Assembly: GCF_001573155.1 (NCBI RefSeq)
Contig: NZ_JRWG01000002.1
Location: 372,001 to 436,000, forward strand
Reading direction: 5' to 3'
Length of the DNA: 64,000 nucleotides
Source: Aequorivita aquimaris
Lineage (GTDB): Bacteria; Bacteroidota; Bacteroidia; Flavobacteriales; Flavobacteriaceae
The notes below the pieces were generated by a model, which saw only the letters and a program-made list of their open reading frames with translations, was not told the DNA's origin and did no database searches. This document shows positions 44,326 to 52,307 of this stretch, one piece after another; position 1 is the first letter of the stretch; every line of letters starts with the position of its first letter. The position numbers were made by a program, and so were the translations under genes.

Positions 44326-45387
44326 ATGAGCAGAGAGGATAAAATTGTTGTCGGTGTTTCCATCGGCGATATTAACGGGATTGGAAGCGAAATAATTCTA
44401 AAAACGTTTGAGGATTCACGTATGCTAGAGTTTTGTACACCCGTTATTTTTGCTTCAGTAAAACTGATGTCTTTCTTCAAAAAACATTTTGATACAGATA
44501 TCAACTTCCACGGAATTGATGAAATAGAAGACCTTGTTCCAAAGAAAATAAACGTACTGAATGTTTGGAAGGAACACGTGGATGTTACCTTTGGCGAAGA
44601 AAATCCAACAGGAGGCGAATATGCCATAAAATCTTTAAAAGCTGCAGTATCGGCATTAAAGGATAAAAAAATTGATGCACTGGTTACAGCACCTATAAAC
44701 AAGAGCAACATTCAATCTGAAAGTTTCAATTTTCCCGGACATACCGATTATTTGGCACAGGAACTTGAGGGTGAAAGCTTAATGCTTTTGATTTCTGAAA
44801 ATTTACGCGTTGGACTTTTAACAGATCATGTTGCGGTAAAAGACGTAGTGAAAAACATTACCCGAGAACGTATTGATAAAAAAATTAACACAATCCACCA
44901 TACCCTAATTGAAGACTTTGGAATTGAAAAACCGAAAATCGCCGTCTTGGGAATCAATCCACATACGGGCGACAATGGCGTGATTGGTGACGAAGATGAT
45001 ACTATTTTACGTCCTGCGCTCGACAATATCCGCAAAAATGGAAAAATGGTTTTCGGCCCTTACGCCGCCGACAGCTTTTTCGGATCTGGCAATTACAAAA
45101 ATTTTGATGCAATAATAGCTTCCTATCACGATCAAGGTTTGATACCCTTTAAAACCTTGGCATTTGGAAAGGGTGTAAACTTCACTGCAGGTCTTAATCG
45201 CATCCGCACCTCGCCAGACCACGGAACAGCTTTTGATTTGGCGGGAAAAAATGAGGCGAATTTTGAATCTTTTCGCGAAGCGGTATTCAGCGCGGTTTCC
45301 ATTTTTGAGACACGGGAGGAATATCTCGAAATCTCCAAAAATCCACTTCAAATTAACCGGAAAAGAGGGTATTCAAAAAAGAAATAA
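44326..45387 (+). CDS. pdxA: 4-hydroxythreonine-4-phosphate dehydrogenase
   Basis: NAD-dependent oxidative decarboxylase of the DXP-dependent pyridoxal-phosphate pathway. 353 residues with VGVSIGDINGIGSEI, LVTAPINKSNI, FPGHTDYLA, the metal/substrate region ASYHDQGLIPFK and VNFTAGLNRIRTSPDHGTAF. It is divergent from ribE and has its own promoter. pdxJ is not in the window. Confidence 0.95.
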   Translation: MSREDKIVVGVSIGDINGIGSEIILKTFEDSRMLEFCTPVIFASVKLMSFFKKHFDTDINFHGIDEIEDLVPKKINVLNVWKEHVDVTFGEENPTGGEYAIKSLKAAVSALKDKKIDALVTAPINKSNIQSESFNFPGHTDYLAQELEGESLMLLISENLRVGLLTDHVAVKDVVKNITRERIDKKINTIHHTLIEDFGIEKPKIAVLGINPHTGDNGVIGDEDDTILRPALDNIRKNGKMVFGPYAADSFFGSGNYKNFDAIIASYHDQGLIPFKTLAFGKGVNFTAGLNRIRTSPDHGTAFDLAGKNEANFESFREAVFSAVSIFETREEYLEISKNPLQINRKRGYSKKK

Positions 45388-45416
45388 AAAAACTAATTGC
45401 TATTCAAATAATTTTT

Positions 45417-45424
45417 TATCTTTG
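45417..45424 (+). promoter_or_regulatory. DUF177-rpmF unit promoter -7 element (TATCTTTG)
   Basis: TAnnTTTG consensus 44 bp upstream of the first ATG of the unit. Confidence 0.65.
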
Positions 45425-45468
45425 CACCCGCCTTATCCGTAAGGTTAAGGTCTTAAATAGGTGTGAAA

Positions 45469-46014
45469 ATGAAGGATTTGAAAGAGTTTACCATCCCTTT
45501 CGTAGGGCTGAAATTAGGAAAACACCAGTTTAACTTTGAATTAAAAAAAGCGTTCTTTGAGCATTTTGAGTATGATGAATTTAATGACGCTGCCATTAAT
45601 CTCGACGTACTGCTGGAAAAAATGAGCACGTTGCTAGAGTTCACATTAACATTTAATGGAACCGTAAACGTTGCTTGCGATATGACAAACGAGCTCTTTG
45701 ATCAAGAGATTTCAGGGTCCTATAAATTTGTAGTTAAGTTCGGGGAGGAGTATAATGATGAAAATGAAGATTTGCTCATTCTGCCGCACGGAAGTTACGA
45801 AGTGAACATCCAGCAATACATCTATGAATCCATTGTGCTGGCTATGCCTTCACGAAGAATTCATCCCGGGGTAAAAGACGGCACATTAAAAAGTGACATA
45901 CTCGACAAACTTGAAGAATTAAGTCCGAAAGCGATAGATGAAGAAACTGCGCCCGAGGATGAAAATACCGATCCCCGATGGGATTCATTAAAAAAACTAT
46001 TAACGGATAAATAA
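45469..46014 (+). CDS. DUF177 (YceD) family protein, 23S rRNA accumulation factor
   Basis: About 181 residues. YceD homologues are encoded directly upstream of rpmF in most bacteria and are needed for normal 23S rRNA levels. Visible pattern: an N-terminal LKEFTIPFVGLKLGKHQFNF, a central VACDMTNELFDQEI replacing the usual metal-type Cys motif, and a C-terminal acidic DEETAPEDENTDPRWDSLKK. The ATG at MKDLKEF is taken rather than an in-frame GTG six bases earlier. The gap to rpmF is 9 bases. Confidence 0.88.
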   Translation: MKDLKEFTIPFVGLKLGKHQFNFELKKAFFEHFEYDEFNDAAINLDVLLEKMSTLLEFTLTFNGTVNVACDMTNELFDQEISGSYKFVVKFGEEYNDENEDLLILPHGSYEVNIQQYIYESIVLAMPSRRIHPGVKDGTLKSDILDKLEELSPKAIDEETAPEDENTDPRWDSLKKLLTDK

Positions 46015-46023
46015 TAAATAGCA

Positions 46024-46221
46024 ATGGCACATCCTAAGAGAAAAATCTCGAAAACAAGAAGAGATAAGAGAAGAACGCATTACAAAGCTACTGCCCCTAC
46101 ACTTGCAACAGACCCAACAACTGGTGAGTCGCACCTTTTCCACAGAGCCCACTGGCACGAAGGAAAAATGTACTACCGTGGTCAAGTTGTAATTGATGCA
46201 ACTGAGCAAGTAGAGGCATAA
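46024..46221 (+). CDS. rpmF: 50S ribosomal protein L32
   Basis: 65-residue ribosomal protein. The start [20 protein letters not shown] is diagnostic, and the C-terminus has [17 protein letters not shown]. The zinc-binding cysteine pairs found in some L32 proteins are absent, so it is the C-minus (zinc-independent) type. Co-transcribed with the DUF177 gene and followed by a terminator. Confidence 0.97.
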   Translation: MAHPKRKISKTRRDKRRTHYKATAPTLATDPTTGESHLFHRAHWHEGKMYYRGQVVIDATEQVEA

Positions 46222-46240
46222 TTTTATATACTTTATTTTA

Positions 46241-46271
46241 AAACTCTCACAGCAACGTGAGGGTTTTTTTT
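46241..46271 (+). terminator. rho-independent terminator after rpmF
   Basis: AAACTCTCAC/GTGAGGGTTT hairpin (one G-T pair) with loop AGCAAC and a long T-run. Confidence 0.9.
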
Positions 46272-46393
46272 GTTTTTTTACTTCGCAAAAAGTCAAAAAC
46301 AACTTAATTAGTGCCGAATTTCAAGTAAAATTTAGTAATTTTCACTCTTTTTAAAAGATTTTTGGTCTTTTTTGTGAATTTTAATTCAGCTTT

Positions 46394-47392
46394 ATGAATA
46401 CTATCACGGCAGCTATCACCGCTGTAGGGAGTTACGTGCCAGATTACGTTCTCTCAAACAAAGTTTTGGAAACAATGGTAGATACCAACGATGAGTGGAT
46501 TACTACCAGAACCGGAATCAAAGAGCGGAGAATATTAAAGGATAAAGACAAAGGCACCTCCTATCTTGCTATCCAAGCCGCAAAAGACCTTCTTCAAAAA
46601 AGCAATACAGATCCTGCCGATATTGATATGGTTATCATGGCAACCGCAACGCCAGATATGCCCGTCGCGGCTACCGGGGTTTACGTCGCAACACAAATTG
46701 GTGCCGTAAACGCCTTTTCCTATGATTTGGTTGCGGCCTGTTCCAGCTTTCTCTTCGGAATGTCAACAGCGGCACGATATATCGAGTCCGGAAAATATAA
46801 AAAAGTACTCCTAATTGGTGCCGATAAAATGTCGTCTATCATTGATTATACAGATAGAACCACCTGTATCATTTTTGGTGATGGAGGCGGGGCCGTTCTA
46901 TTTGAACCAAATACAGAAGGCCTCGGCGTGAAAGACGAATACCTTCGAACCGATGGCGTAGGAAGACCCTACTTAAAGATTGATGCCGGAGGTTCTCTGC
47001 TGCCTGCTTCAATTGAAACGGTAAATAATAAACAACATTACGTTTTTCAGGAAGGTAAGACGGTTTTCAAATTTGCCGTATCAAATATGGCCGATGTTTG
47101 CGAGAAAGTGATGAAAAACAATAACCTTACCGGTGAAGATGTGGACTGGCTAGTGCCGCACCAAGCCAATAAACGAATCATCGATGCTGCAGCTTCACGA
47201 ATGAAATTGCCTGATGAGAAGGTAATGATGAACATCCACAAATACGGCAATACCACTTCTGCAACCTTGCCGCTCTGTTTGGCTGATTATGAAAAACAAT
47301 TAAAAAAAGGAGATAATTTGATATTCGCTTCCTTCGGTGGAGGCTTTACTTGGGGCGCCGTTTATGTGAAATGGGCCTACGATTCAAAATAA
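46394..47392 (+). CDS. fabH: beta-ketoacyl-ACP synthase III
   Basis: Initiates fatty-acid synthesis by condensing acyl-CoA with malonyl-ACP. The catalytic triad is complete: Cys116 in DLVAACSSFLFGM, His256 in WLVPHQANKRI, Asn286 in KYGNTTSATLPL. The 332-residue length is normal. It is placed between rpmF and accB/accC, which supply malonyl-CoA, echoing the rpmF-plsX-fabH cluster of other bacteria but without plsX. Confidence 0.96.
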   Translation: MNTITAAITAVGSYVPDYVLSNKVLETMVDTNDEWITTRTGIKERRILKDKDKGTSYLAIQAAKDLLQKSNTDPADIDMVIMATATPDMPVAATGVYVATQIGAVNAFSYDLVAACSSFLFGMSTAARYIESGKYKKVLLIGADKMSSIIDYTDRTTCIIFGDGGGAVLFEPNTEGLGVKDEYLRTDGVGRPYLKIDAGGSLLPASIETVNNKQHYVFQEGKTVFKFAVSNMADVCEKVMKNNNLTGEDVDWLVPHQANKRIIDAAASRMKLPDEKVMMNIHKYGNTTSATLPLCLADYEKQLKKGDNLIFASFGGGFTWGAVYVKWAYDSK

Positions 47393-47425
47393 TTTTAACA
47401 ACCCAAAAGACTAAAATTTCTAAAT

Positions 47426-47914
47426 ATGGATTTAAAGGACATACAAAACTTGATCAAGTTTGTGGCAAAGAGCGGTGCCAGCGAAGTAAAACTTGAAACG
47501 GAAGACATAAAGATCACGATTAAAACAGGATCTGAAAATGATAGAGGAGAAACCACCTATATTCAGCAAATACCTGCAATGTCGCAGCCGCAGATGCAAA
47601 TGCAGCCTCAAACTCCTGTAGCTCCGCAATCGGCTCCGGCTACAGATGCTCCGGCTGCCGCGGAAGATTCTAAATTCATCACTATAAAGTCACCCATAAT
47701 AGGTACTTTCTACAGAAAACCCGCCCCAGATAAGCCCGTTTTTGTGGAAGTTGGAAGCACCATCAGCGCAGGCGATGTACTTTGCGTGATAGAGGCAATG
47801 AAGCTTTTCAACGAAATTGAAAGTGAGGTTTCCGGTAAAATCGTAAAAGTCTTGGTGGACGATTCCTCTCCGGTAGAATTTGACCAACCATTGTTTTTAG
47901 TAGATCCGTCGTAA
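47426..47914 (+). CDS. accB: biotin carboxyl carrier protein of acetyl-CoA carboxylase
   Basis: Carries the biotin arm between the carboxylase and transferase half-reactions. An N-terminal dimer segment (DLKDIQNLIKFVAKSGASE) and a Pro/Ala/Gln/Met-rich linker (about 50-80) precede the biotinyl domain, with the lysine in VIEAMKLFNEIES (Lys126). Separated from accC by an 82-bp gap that contains a CCAAATTCC hairpin. Confidence 0.97.
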   Translation: MDLKDIQNLIKFVAKSGASEVKLETEDIKITIKTGSENDRGETTYIQQIPAMSQPQMQMQPQTPVAPQSAPATDAPAAAEDSKFITIKSPIIGTFYRKPAPDKPVFVEVGSTISAGDVLCVIEAMKLFNEIESEVSGKIVKVLVDDSSPVEFDQPLFLVDPS

Positions 47915-47920
47915 ATATAA

Positions 47921-47988
47921 ATCTCAAATTCCAAATCCCAAATTCCAAATTTCAACTTTGGAATTTGGTGCTTGTAATTTGTAATTTC
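47921..47988. repeat. CCAAATTCCAAA hairpin repeat between accB and accC
   Basis: Direct copies of CAAATTCCAAAT followed by a perfect 12-bp inverted repeat (CCAAATTCCAAA at 47938-47949, TTTGGAATTTGG at 47957-47968, 7-base loop), then TGCTTGTAATTTG. Shares the arm and the following TGCTT with the element after accC. Confidence 0.8.
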
Positions 47989-47996
47989 AAAACAGT

Positions 47997-49349
47997 ATGT
48001 TTAAAAAGATATTAATTGCAAATAGAGGCGAAATCGCATTGCGAATTATTCGTACCTGTAAGGAGATGGGTATAAAAACGGTTGCCGTTTATTCAACCGC
48101 AGATGCGGAGAGCCTACACGTTCGCTTTGCTGATGAAGCAGTTTGCATTGGCCCACCGCCGAGCAATTTGAGCTATCTCAAAATGTCCAATATTATCGCT
48201 GCCGCAGAAATAACCAATGCAGATGCCATTCATCCTGGCTACGGATTTCTTTCCGAAAATGCCAAGTTTTCAAAAATCTGCCAAGAGCACGGCATAAAAT
48301 TCATAGGTGCTTCTCCAGAAATGATTGAGCGCATGGGAGATAAAGCCTCAGCAAAGGCTACAATGAAAGCGGCGGGAGTACCAACCGTTCCTGGAAGTGA
48401 TGGCATTATAGAATCTTTCGAGAAATGCGAAAAACTTGCTGAAGAAGTTGGCTACCCAGTAATGTTGAAAGCCACTGCAGGTGGTGGAGGAAAAGGAATG
48501 CGTGCCGTTTGGAAAAAAGAAGACCTTAAAAAAGCTTGGGAGAGTGCCCGCCAGGAAGCTTCAGCAGCCTTTGGTAATGATGGAATGTATATGGAAAAAC
48601 TCATTGAAGAGCCACGCCATATTGAAATTCAAATTGTGGGCGATAGCACCGGGAGAGCGTGTCATTTAAGTGAGCGCGATTGCTCCGTTCAGCGTCGTCA
48701 CCAAAAGCTTACCGAGGAAACCCCAAGTCCGTTTATGACTAAGAAGTTGCGTACAGATATGGGTAATGCCGCAGTAAAAGCAGCTGAATATATTAAATAT
48801 GAAGGAGCTGGAACCATAGAGTTTTTGGTAGATAAACACCGAAATTTCTACTTTATGGAAATGAACACCCGTATTCAAGTAGAGCACCCAATAACCGAAC
48901 AGGTAATCGATTACGACTTAATCCGCGAGCAGATATTGGTTGCAGCTGGAGTACCGATTTCGGGAAAAAACTATACTCCGCAGCTGCATTCCATAGAATG
49001 TAGAATCAACGCTGAGGATCCGTACAACGACTTCCGACCCTCGCCGGGTAAGATTACCGTGCTACACGCACCAGGCGGGCACGGCGTGCGCTTGGACACC
49101 CACGTGTATGCAGGTTATACCATTGTGCCCAATTACGATTCCATGATCGCAAAGCTTATCACCACCGCACAAACCCGTGAGGAGGCCATAAATAAAATGA
49201 AACGCGCTTTGGATGAGTTTGTAATTGAAGGCATAAAGACCACAATCCCATTCCACCGCCAATTGATGGATGAACCCGATTATGTGGCTGGAAATTACAC
49301 CACGGCGTTTATGAATACGTTTAAAATGAACGAGCCCGAAGAAGAATAA
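47997..49349 (+). CDS. accC: biotin carboxylase subunit of acetyl-CoA carboxylase
   Basis: ATP-grasp enzyme that carboxylates biotin on AccB. 450 residues with [37 protein letters not shown], the ATP loop [13 protein letters not shown] and [16 protein letters not shown]. The C-terminal domain is complete, so the protein is not a pyruvate or propionyl-CoA carboxylase fusion. It is bracketed by two related hairpin repeats. The carboxyltransferase genes accA/accD are not in the window. Confidence 0.97.
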   Translation: MFKKILIANRGEIALRIIRTCKEMGIKTVAVYSTADAESLHVRFADEAVCIGPPPSNLSYLKMSNIIAAAEITNADAIHPGYGFLSENAKFSKICQEHGIKFIGASPEMIERMGDKASAKATMKAAGVPTVPGSDGIIESFEKCEKLAEEVGYPVMLKATAGGGGKGMRAVWKKEDLKKAWESARQEASAAFGNDGMYMEKLIEEPRHIEIQIVGDSTGRACHLSERDCSVQRRHQKLTEETPSPFMTKKLRTDMGNAAVKAAEYIKYEGAGTIEFLVDKHRNFYFMEMNTRIQVEHPITEQVIDYDLIREQILVAAGVPISGKNYTPQLHSIECRINAEDPYNDFRPSPGKITVLHAPGGHGVRLDTHVYAGYTIVPNYDSMIAKLITTAQTREEAINKMKRALDEFVIEGIKTTIPFHRQLMDEPDYVAGNYTTAFMNTFKMNEPEEE

Positions 49350-49428
49350 ATTTCAAATTCCAAAAATAAAGCATCAAATTCCAAAAAACGTACCTTTGGA
49401 ATTTGGTGCTTTTTAATTTGGAGTTTAT
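49350..49428. repeat. CCAAATTCCAAA hairpin repeat after accC
   Basis: Sixteen-base arms (AGCATCAAATTCCAAA at 49370-49385, TTTGGAATTTGGTGCT at 49395-49410; one mismatch) around a 9-base loop, preceded by another CAAATTCCAAA and followed by TTTTAATTTGGAG. Related to the accB-accC element. Confidence 0.8.
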
Positions 49429-49434
49429 TATAAA

Positions 49435-50553
49435 ATGAATCTGTCTTTCTGGGAAAATAAAACCTGGCTTTCAAACATTGATTACGCCATAATCGGAAGC
49501 GGAATTGTGGGCTTAAGCTGCGCGCTTTCGCTTCGGAGGAGATTTCCCAAAAGTAAAGTTGTAGTTTTTGAAAGAGGAACTTTACCGAGCGGTGCAAGTA
49601 CCAAAAATGCTGGTTTTGCCTGCTTCGGAAGTATTTCTGAAATATTGGAGGATTTAAAAAACCATTCCGAGGAAGAGGTTGTACAACTTGTTAAAAACAG
49701 GGTAGAAGGGTTAAAATTGCTTCGGAATACTTTGGGTGACCGACAGTTGGATTACCAAGAATACGGCGGCTATGAACTTTTTACAAAGGAAGACGCCGAG
49801 CTTTTCGAAACTTGCAAATCAAAGATTGGCTACGTAAACCAATTGCTGAAACCAATTTTCAAGGCCGAGGTTTTTTCGGAAAAGGAAAACCATTTCGGGT
49901 TTAAAAACATTCAGCCGAAATTGATTTATAGCAATTTTGAAGGCCAAATAGACACCGGAAAAATGATGCTCGGGCTCATAAAAAAAGCCTCGGAAGAAAA
50001 CATTTTGATACTGAATTCTTCGGAAATCACAGACATTTCAGATAACGGTGAAGCTGTTTCACTTCAACTAAATTCTTCCATCGACATCTCAGTGAAAGAA
50101 GTCTTTATCGCCACAAACGGTTTCGCAAGGCAATTTTTAGATGAAGATGTAAAGCCAGCGAGAGCACAAGTTTTGGTTACTAAACCGATTGAAAATCTTC
50201 AAATTAAAGGCACATTCCATTTGGATAAAGGGTATTATTATTTCAGAAATATTGACAACCGAATCCTTTTCGGCGGCGGCAGAAACCTCGATTTTAAAAC
50301 CGAGGAAACCACCGAAATGCAATTGACGGAATTGGTGCAAAACAAGTTGGAGGAATTGCTTAAAACCGTAATTTTACCACGGCAAACCTTCGAAATTGAA
50401 AGACGGTGGAGCGGCATTATGGGAATGGGAAAACAGAAAAAACCGATTGTTAAGGCAGTTTCTGAAAACGTATTCTGCGGCGTGCGTCTCGGCGGAATGG
50501 GCGTCGCCATTGGCAGTTCAATCGGGAAACAATTGGCAGAATTAATTAATTAA
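49435..50553 (+). CDS. FAD-dependent oxidoreductase (DAO family)
   Basis: 372-residue flavoprotein of the D-amino-acid-oxidase/glycine-oxidase superfamily. The dinucleotide fold is YAIIGSGIVGLSCALSLRRR, followed by SGASTKNAGFACFGSISE. The C-terminal FAD-contact region is RRWSGIMGMGKQKKP, CGVRLGGMGVAIGSSIGKQ. The substrate is undetermined; sarcosine, glycine or another amine is possible. Directly downstream of accC across the hairpin repeat. Confidence 0.85.
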   Translation: MNLSFWENKTWLSNIDYAIIGSGIVGLSCALSLRRRFPKSKVVVFERGTLPSGASTKNAGFACFGSISEILEDLKNHSEEEVVQLVKNRVEGLKLLRNTLGDRQLDYQEYGGYELFTKEDAELFETCKSKIGYVNQLLKPIFKAEVFSEKENHFGFKNIQPKLIYSNFEGQIDTGKMMLGLIKKASEENILILNSSEITDISDNGEAVSLQLNSSIDISVKEVFIATNGFARQFLDEDVKPARAQVLVTKPIENLQIKGTFHLDKGYYYFRNIDNRILFGGGRNLDFKTEETTEMQLTELVQNKLEELLKTVILPRQTFEIERRWSGIMGMGKQKKPIVKAVSENVFCGVRLGGMGVAIGSSIGKQLAELIN

Positions 50554-50561
50554 ATACATTT

Positions 50562-50604
50562 CCCGCTCCCTCCCCCTCTTTCGGTGGAGGGTTGGGGAGA
50601 GGGC
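50562..50604. repeat. pyrimidine/purine mirror-type repeat upstream of mtgA
   Basis: A C/T-rich arm (CCCGCTCCCTCCCCCTC) and a G/A-rich arm (GGAGGGTTGGGGAGAGGG) around TTTCGGT can pair imperfectly. It resembles in composition the 22.4-kb element and intergenic repeats common in flavobacterial genomes. It includes the position of the mtgA ribosome binding site. Confidence 0.6.
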
Positions 50605-50606
50605 TT

Positions 50607-51341
50607 ATGATAAAAAAACTATTCAAATTTATTTTTAAACTCATCCTTTGGTTTATTGGACTTACGGTTTTGTGGGTACTTATTTACAAGTTCGTCCCGG
50701 TACCTTACACGCCTTTGATGGCAATCCGCTCGATGGAAGGCGATAAGAATTACGAAACCCGCCACGATTGGGTGCCGATTGAAGAAATTTCCCCGTATCT
50801 GCAACTGGCGGTAATTTGTGCCGAGGACCAGACATTTTTAAGTCACAGCGGTTTTGACCGGGAAGCGATTGAAAAAGCATTGGAAAACAACGAAAAAGGA
50901 AAGAAGCTCCGCGGTGGCAGCACCATCTCGCAGCAAACCGCAAAAAATGCGTTTTTATGGCCGGGACGGACGTGGTTCCGAAAGGGAATGGAGGCTTATT
51001 TCACCCTTTTGATTGAAACGCTTTGGAGCAAGGAGCGTATTTTGGAAGTATATCTCAACAGCATCGAAATGGGGCCTGGAGTTTTTGGGGCCGAGGCTGC
51101 TTCGCAATATTGGTTTAAAAAGTCGGCAAAAAATCTTCGGACAGAAAATGCCGCCGCGATTGCCGCAATTTTACCGAGCCCGCAGCGCTATAAAGCCAAT
51201 CCGCCGGGACCATACGTGGCACGGCGCACACAGTGGATAGTTCGCCAAATGCGGTATTTCGGCCCTTTTGTGTTGGAAAAACAGGAACCCAAGGGGAAAA
51301 GCAACAAATCCCAAATACCAAATTCCAAAAAGAAAAAATGA
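50607..51341 (+). CDS. mtgA: monofunctional biosynthetic peptidoglycan transglycosylase
   Basis: Membrane-anchored GT51 glycosyltransferase polymerising lipid II. An N-terminal helix (FIFKLILWFIGLTVLWVLIY) is followed by catalytic motifs AVICAEDQTFLSHSGFD, LRGGSTISQQTAKN, KERILEVYLNSIEMGPGVFG and AAIAAILPSP. The start is ATG at MIKKLF. The C-terminal tail PKGKSNKSQIPNSKKKK is encoded by a CCAAATTCC-type repeat and is probably not part of the ancestral protein. The stop overlaps the next ATG (ATGA). Confidence 0.94.
   Translation: MIKKLFKFIFKLILWFIGLTVLWVLIYKFVPVPYTPLMAIRSMEGDKNYETRHDWVPIEEISPYLQLAVICAEDQTFLSHSGFDREAIEKALENNEKGKKLRGGSTISQQTAKNAFLWPGRTWFRKGMEAYFTLLIETLWSKERILEVYLNSIEMGPGVFGAEAASQYWFKKSAKNLRTENAAAIAAILPSPQRYKANPPGPYVARRTQWIVRQMRYFGPFVLEKQEPKGKSNKSQIPNSKKKK
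51302..51337. repeat. CCAAATTCC-family repeat forming the mtgA 3' end
   Basis: CAAATCCCAAATACCAAATT and the following CCAAAAAG lie in frame inside mtgA and supply its last dozen codons as well as the leader of the next gene. Confidence 0.6.
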
Positions 51342-51796
51342 CCGCAGTAGAAATTAAGATCGAATTGCTGCAACACTGCCAAAAACAGGTTGACAACCGT
51401 TATTCCAAAATAAAACAAACCATTGCCGATATCGAGGAATCCTTGCTTGAGGAATCCAAAAGCAGCAGTGGCGACAAACACGAAACCGGCCGGGCGATGC
51501 TCCAGATTGACCGTGAAAATGCCGGAAAACAGTTACAGGAAATTGAAAAAATCGTGCAGCTTCTAAAGAAAATTGATGTGAACGCAACGTCAGACTATGC
51601 CCGCTTGGGAAGCTTGATCTATACGGATAAATTTACCTATTTCATCAGTATCTCCATAGGCAATGTTACCATTGGAAGGTCGGACTACCTTTGTGTTGCG
51701 CTAAATTCTCCCGTGGGGTTGCTTCTTTCGGGCAAGAAGAAAGGTGATGAATTCAGCTTCAATGGAAATGGTTATAAAATTATGAGCGTGAAGTAA
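51338..51796 (+). CDS. GreA/GreB C-terminal-domain-like small protein
   Basis: About 152 residues: an N-terminal helical hairpin/coiled coil (QKQVDNRYSKIKQTIADIEE ... ENAGKQLQEIEKIVQLLKK), then a compact beta domain. The segments GSLIYTDKFTYFISI and SPVGLLLSGKKKGDEFSFNG, then IMSVK, follow the GreA/GreB FKBP-like pattern, including the SPxGxxLxGKKxGD signature. Homologues in databases are, as I recall, sometimes labelled 3-oxoacyl-ACP synthase, which the sequence does not support. It may contact RNA polymerase; unproven. ATGA overlap with mtgA; 17-base convergent overlap with the next gene. Confidence 0.7.
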   Translation: MTAVEIKIELLQHCQKQVDNRYSKIKQTIADIEESLLEESKSSSGDKHETGRAMLQIDRENAGKQLQEIEKIVQLLKKIDVNATSDYARLGSLIYTDKFTYFISISIGNVTIGRSDYLCVALNSPVGLLLSGKKKGDEFSFNGNGYKIMSVK

Positions 51797-52277
51797 CAGT
51801 TATCCATTCTTTTTCTGGCTTCGTTGCGTCCAGAATATCCAGCTCCAAGACAGTTGCTATATGTTTGGCCACAGAAAAAGCATCTTCCACTTCATCACTA
51901 ATATACGCTTCAATATGTTGATTCCTGTTGTAAAACATATTCACTTTAAAAACCTCAAAACCTAACGTCGCTTCTGCAGTGATTACTCGACTTCTACTAT
52001 TTTTAATTGTTTTGAAAACGGAAATGTATTCTATTTCCGGCAATTTTTTCCAAAACCCAAAGTTAATTGCGAAAATGGAATAAACGTTTCGATATTTTCT
52101 TTCCTCTAAATTCAGTTCAAAACCCTCTCTTAAAGATAGTTTTAATGCTGAGCCTAGCAGAATAAGGCCAAATAAGGTTCCTGCAAAAAATAGGTAAACA
52201 GAGAACAATGAGAGAATTATGGCAAAAATTATTTTTATGTTAGCAACTGGCTGAAGATGACGGATATTTTTATGCAT
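51780..52277 (-). CDS. hypothetical membrane protein
   Basis: 165-residue protein that I do not recognise. Two closely spaced hydrophobic segments (about residues 13-45) near the N-terminus are followed by a soluble domain of about 115 residues with alternating strands (ELNLEERKYRNVYSIFAINF, FEVFKVNMFYNRNQHIEAYI). The layout recalls small PH-like membrane proteins. The start is ATG at MHKNIRHL. It is convergent with the GreA-like gene. Confidence 0.6.
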   Translation of the reverse strand: MHKNIRHLQPVANIKIIFAIILSLFSVYLFFAGTLFGLILLGSALKLSLREGFELNLEERKYRNVYSIFAINFGFWKKLPEIEYISVFKTIKNSRSRVITAEATLGFEVFKVNMFYNRNQHIEAYISDEVEDAFSVAKHIATVLELDILDATKPEKEWITVTSRS

Positions 52278-52307
52278 AGGCAATTTTGAAATTTTAAATA
52301 TAAATTA

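Noticed and set aside
15450-49110. Additional parS-like sites with a CACGTG core (in folB, glnS, S8 protease, lepA, pdxA, accC)
   Set aside because: Flanking bases do not continue the TGTTCCACGTGGAACA palindrome and all are within coding sequence explained by the protein.
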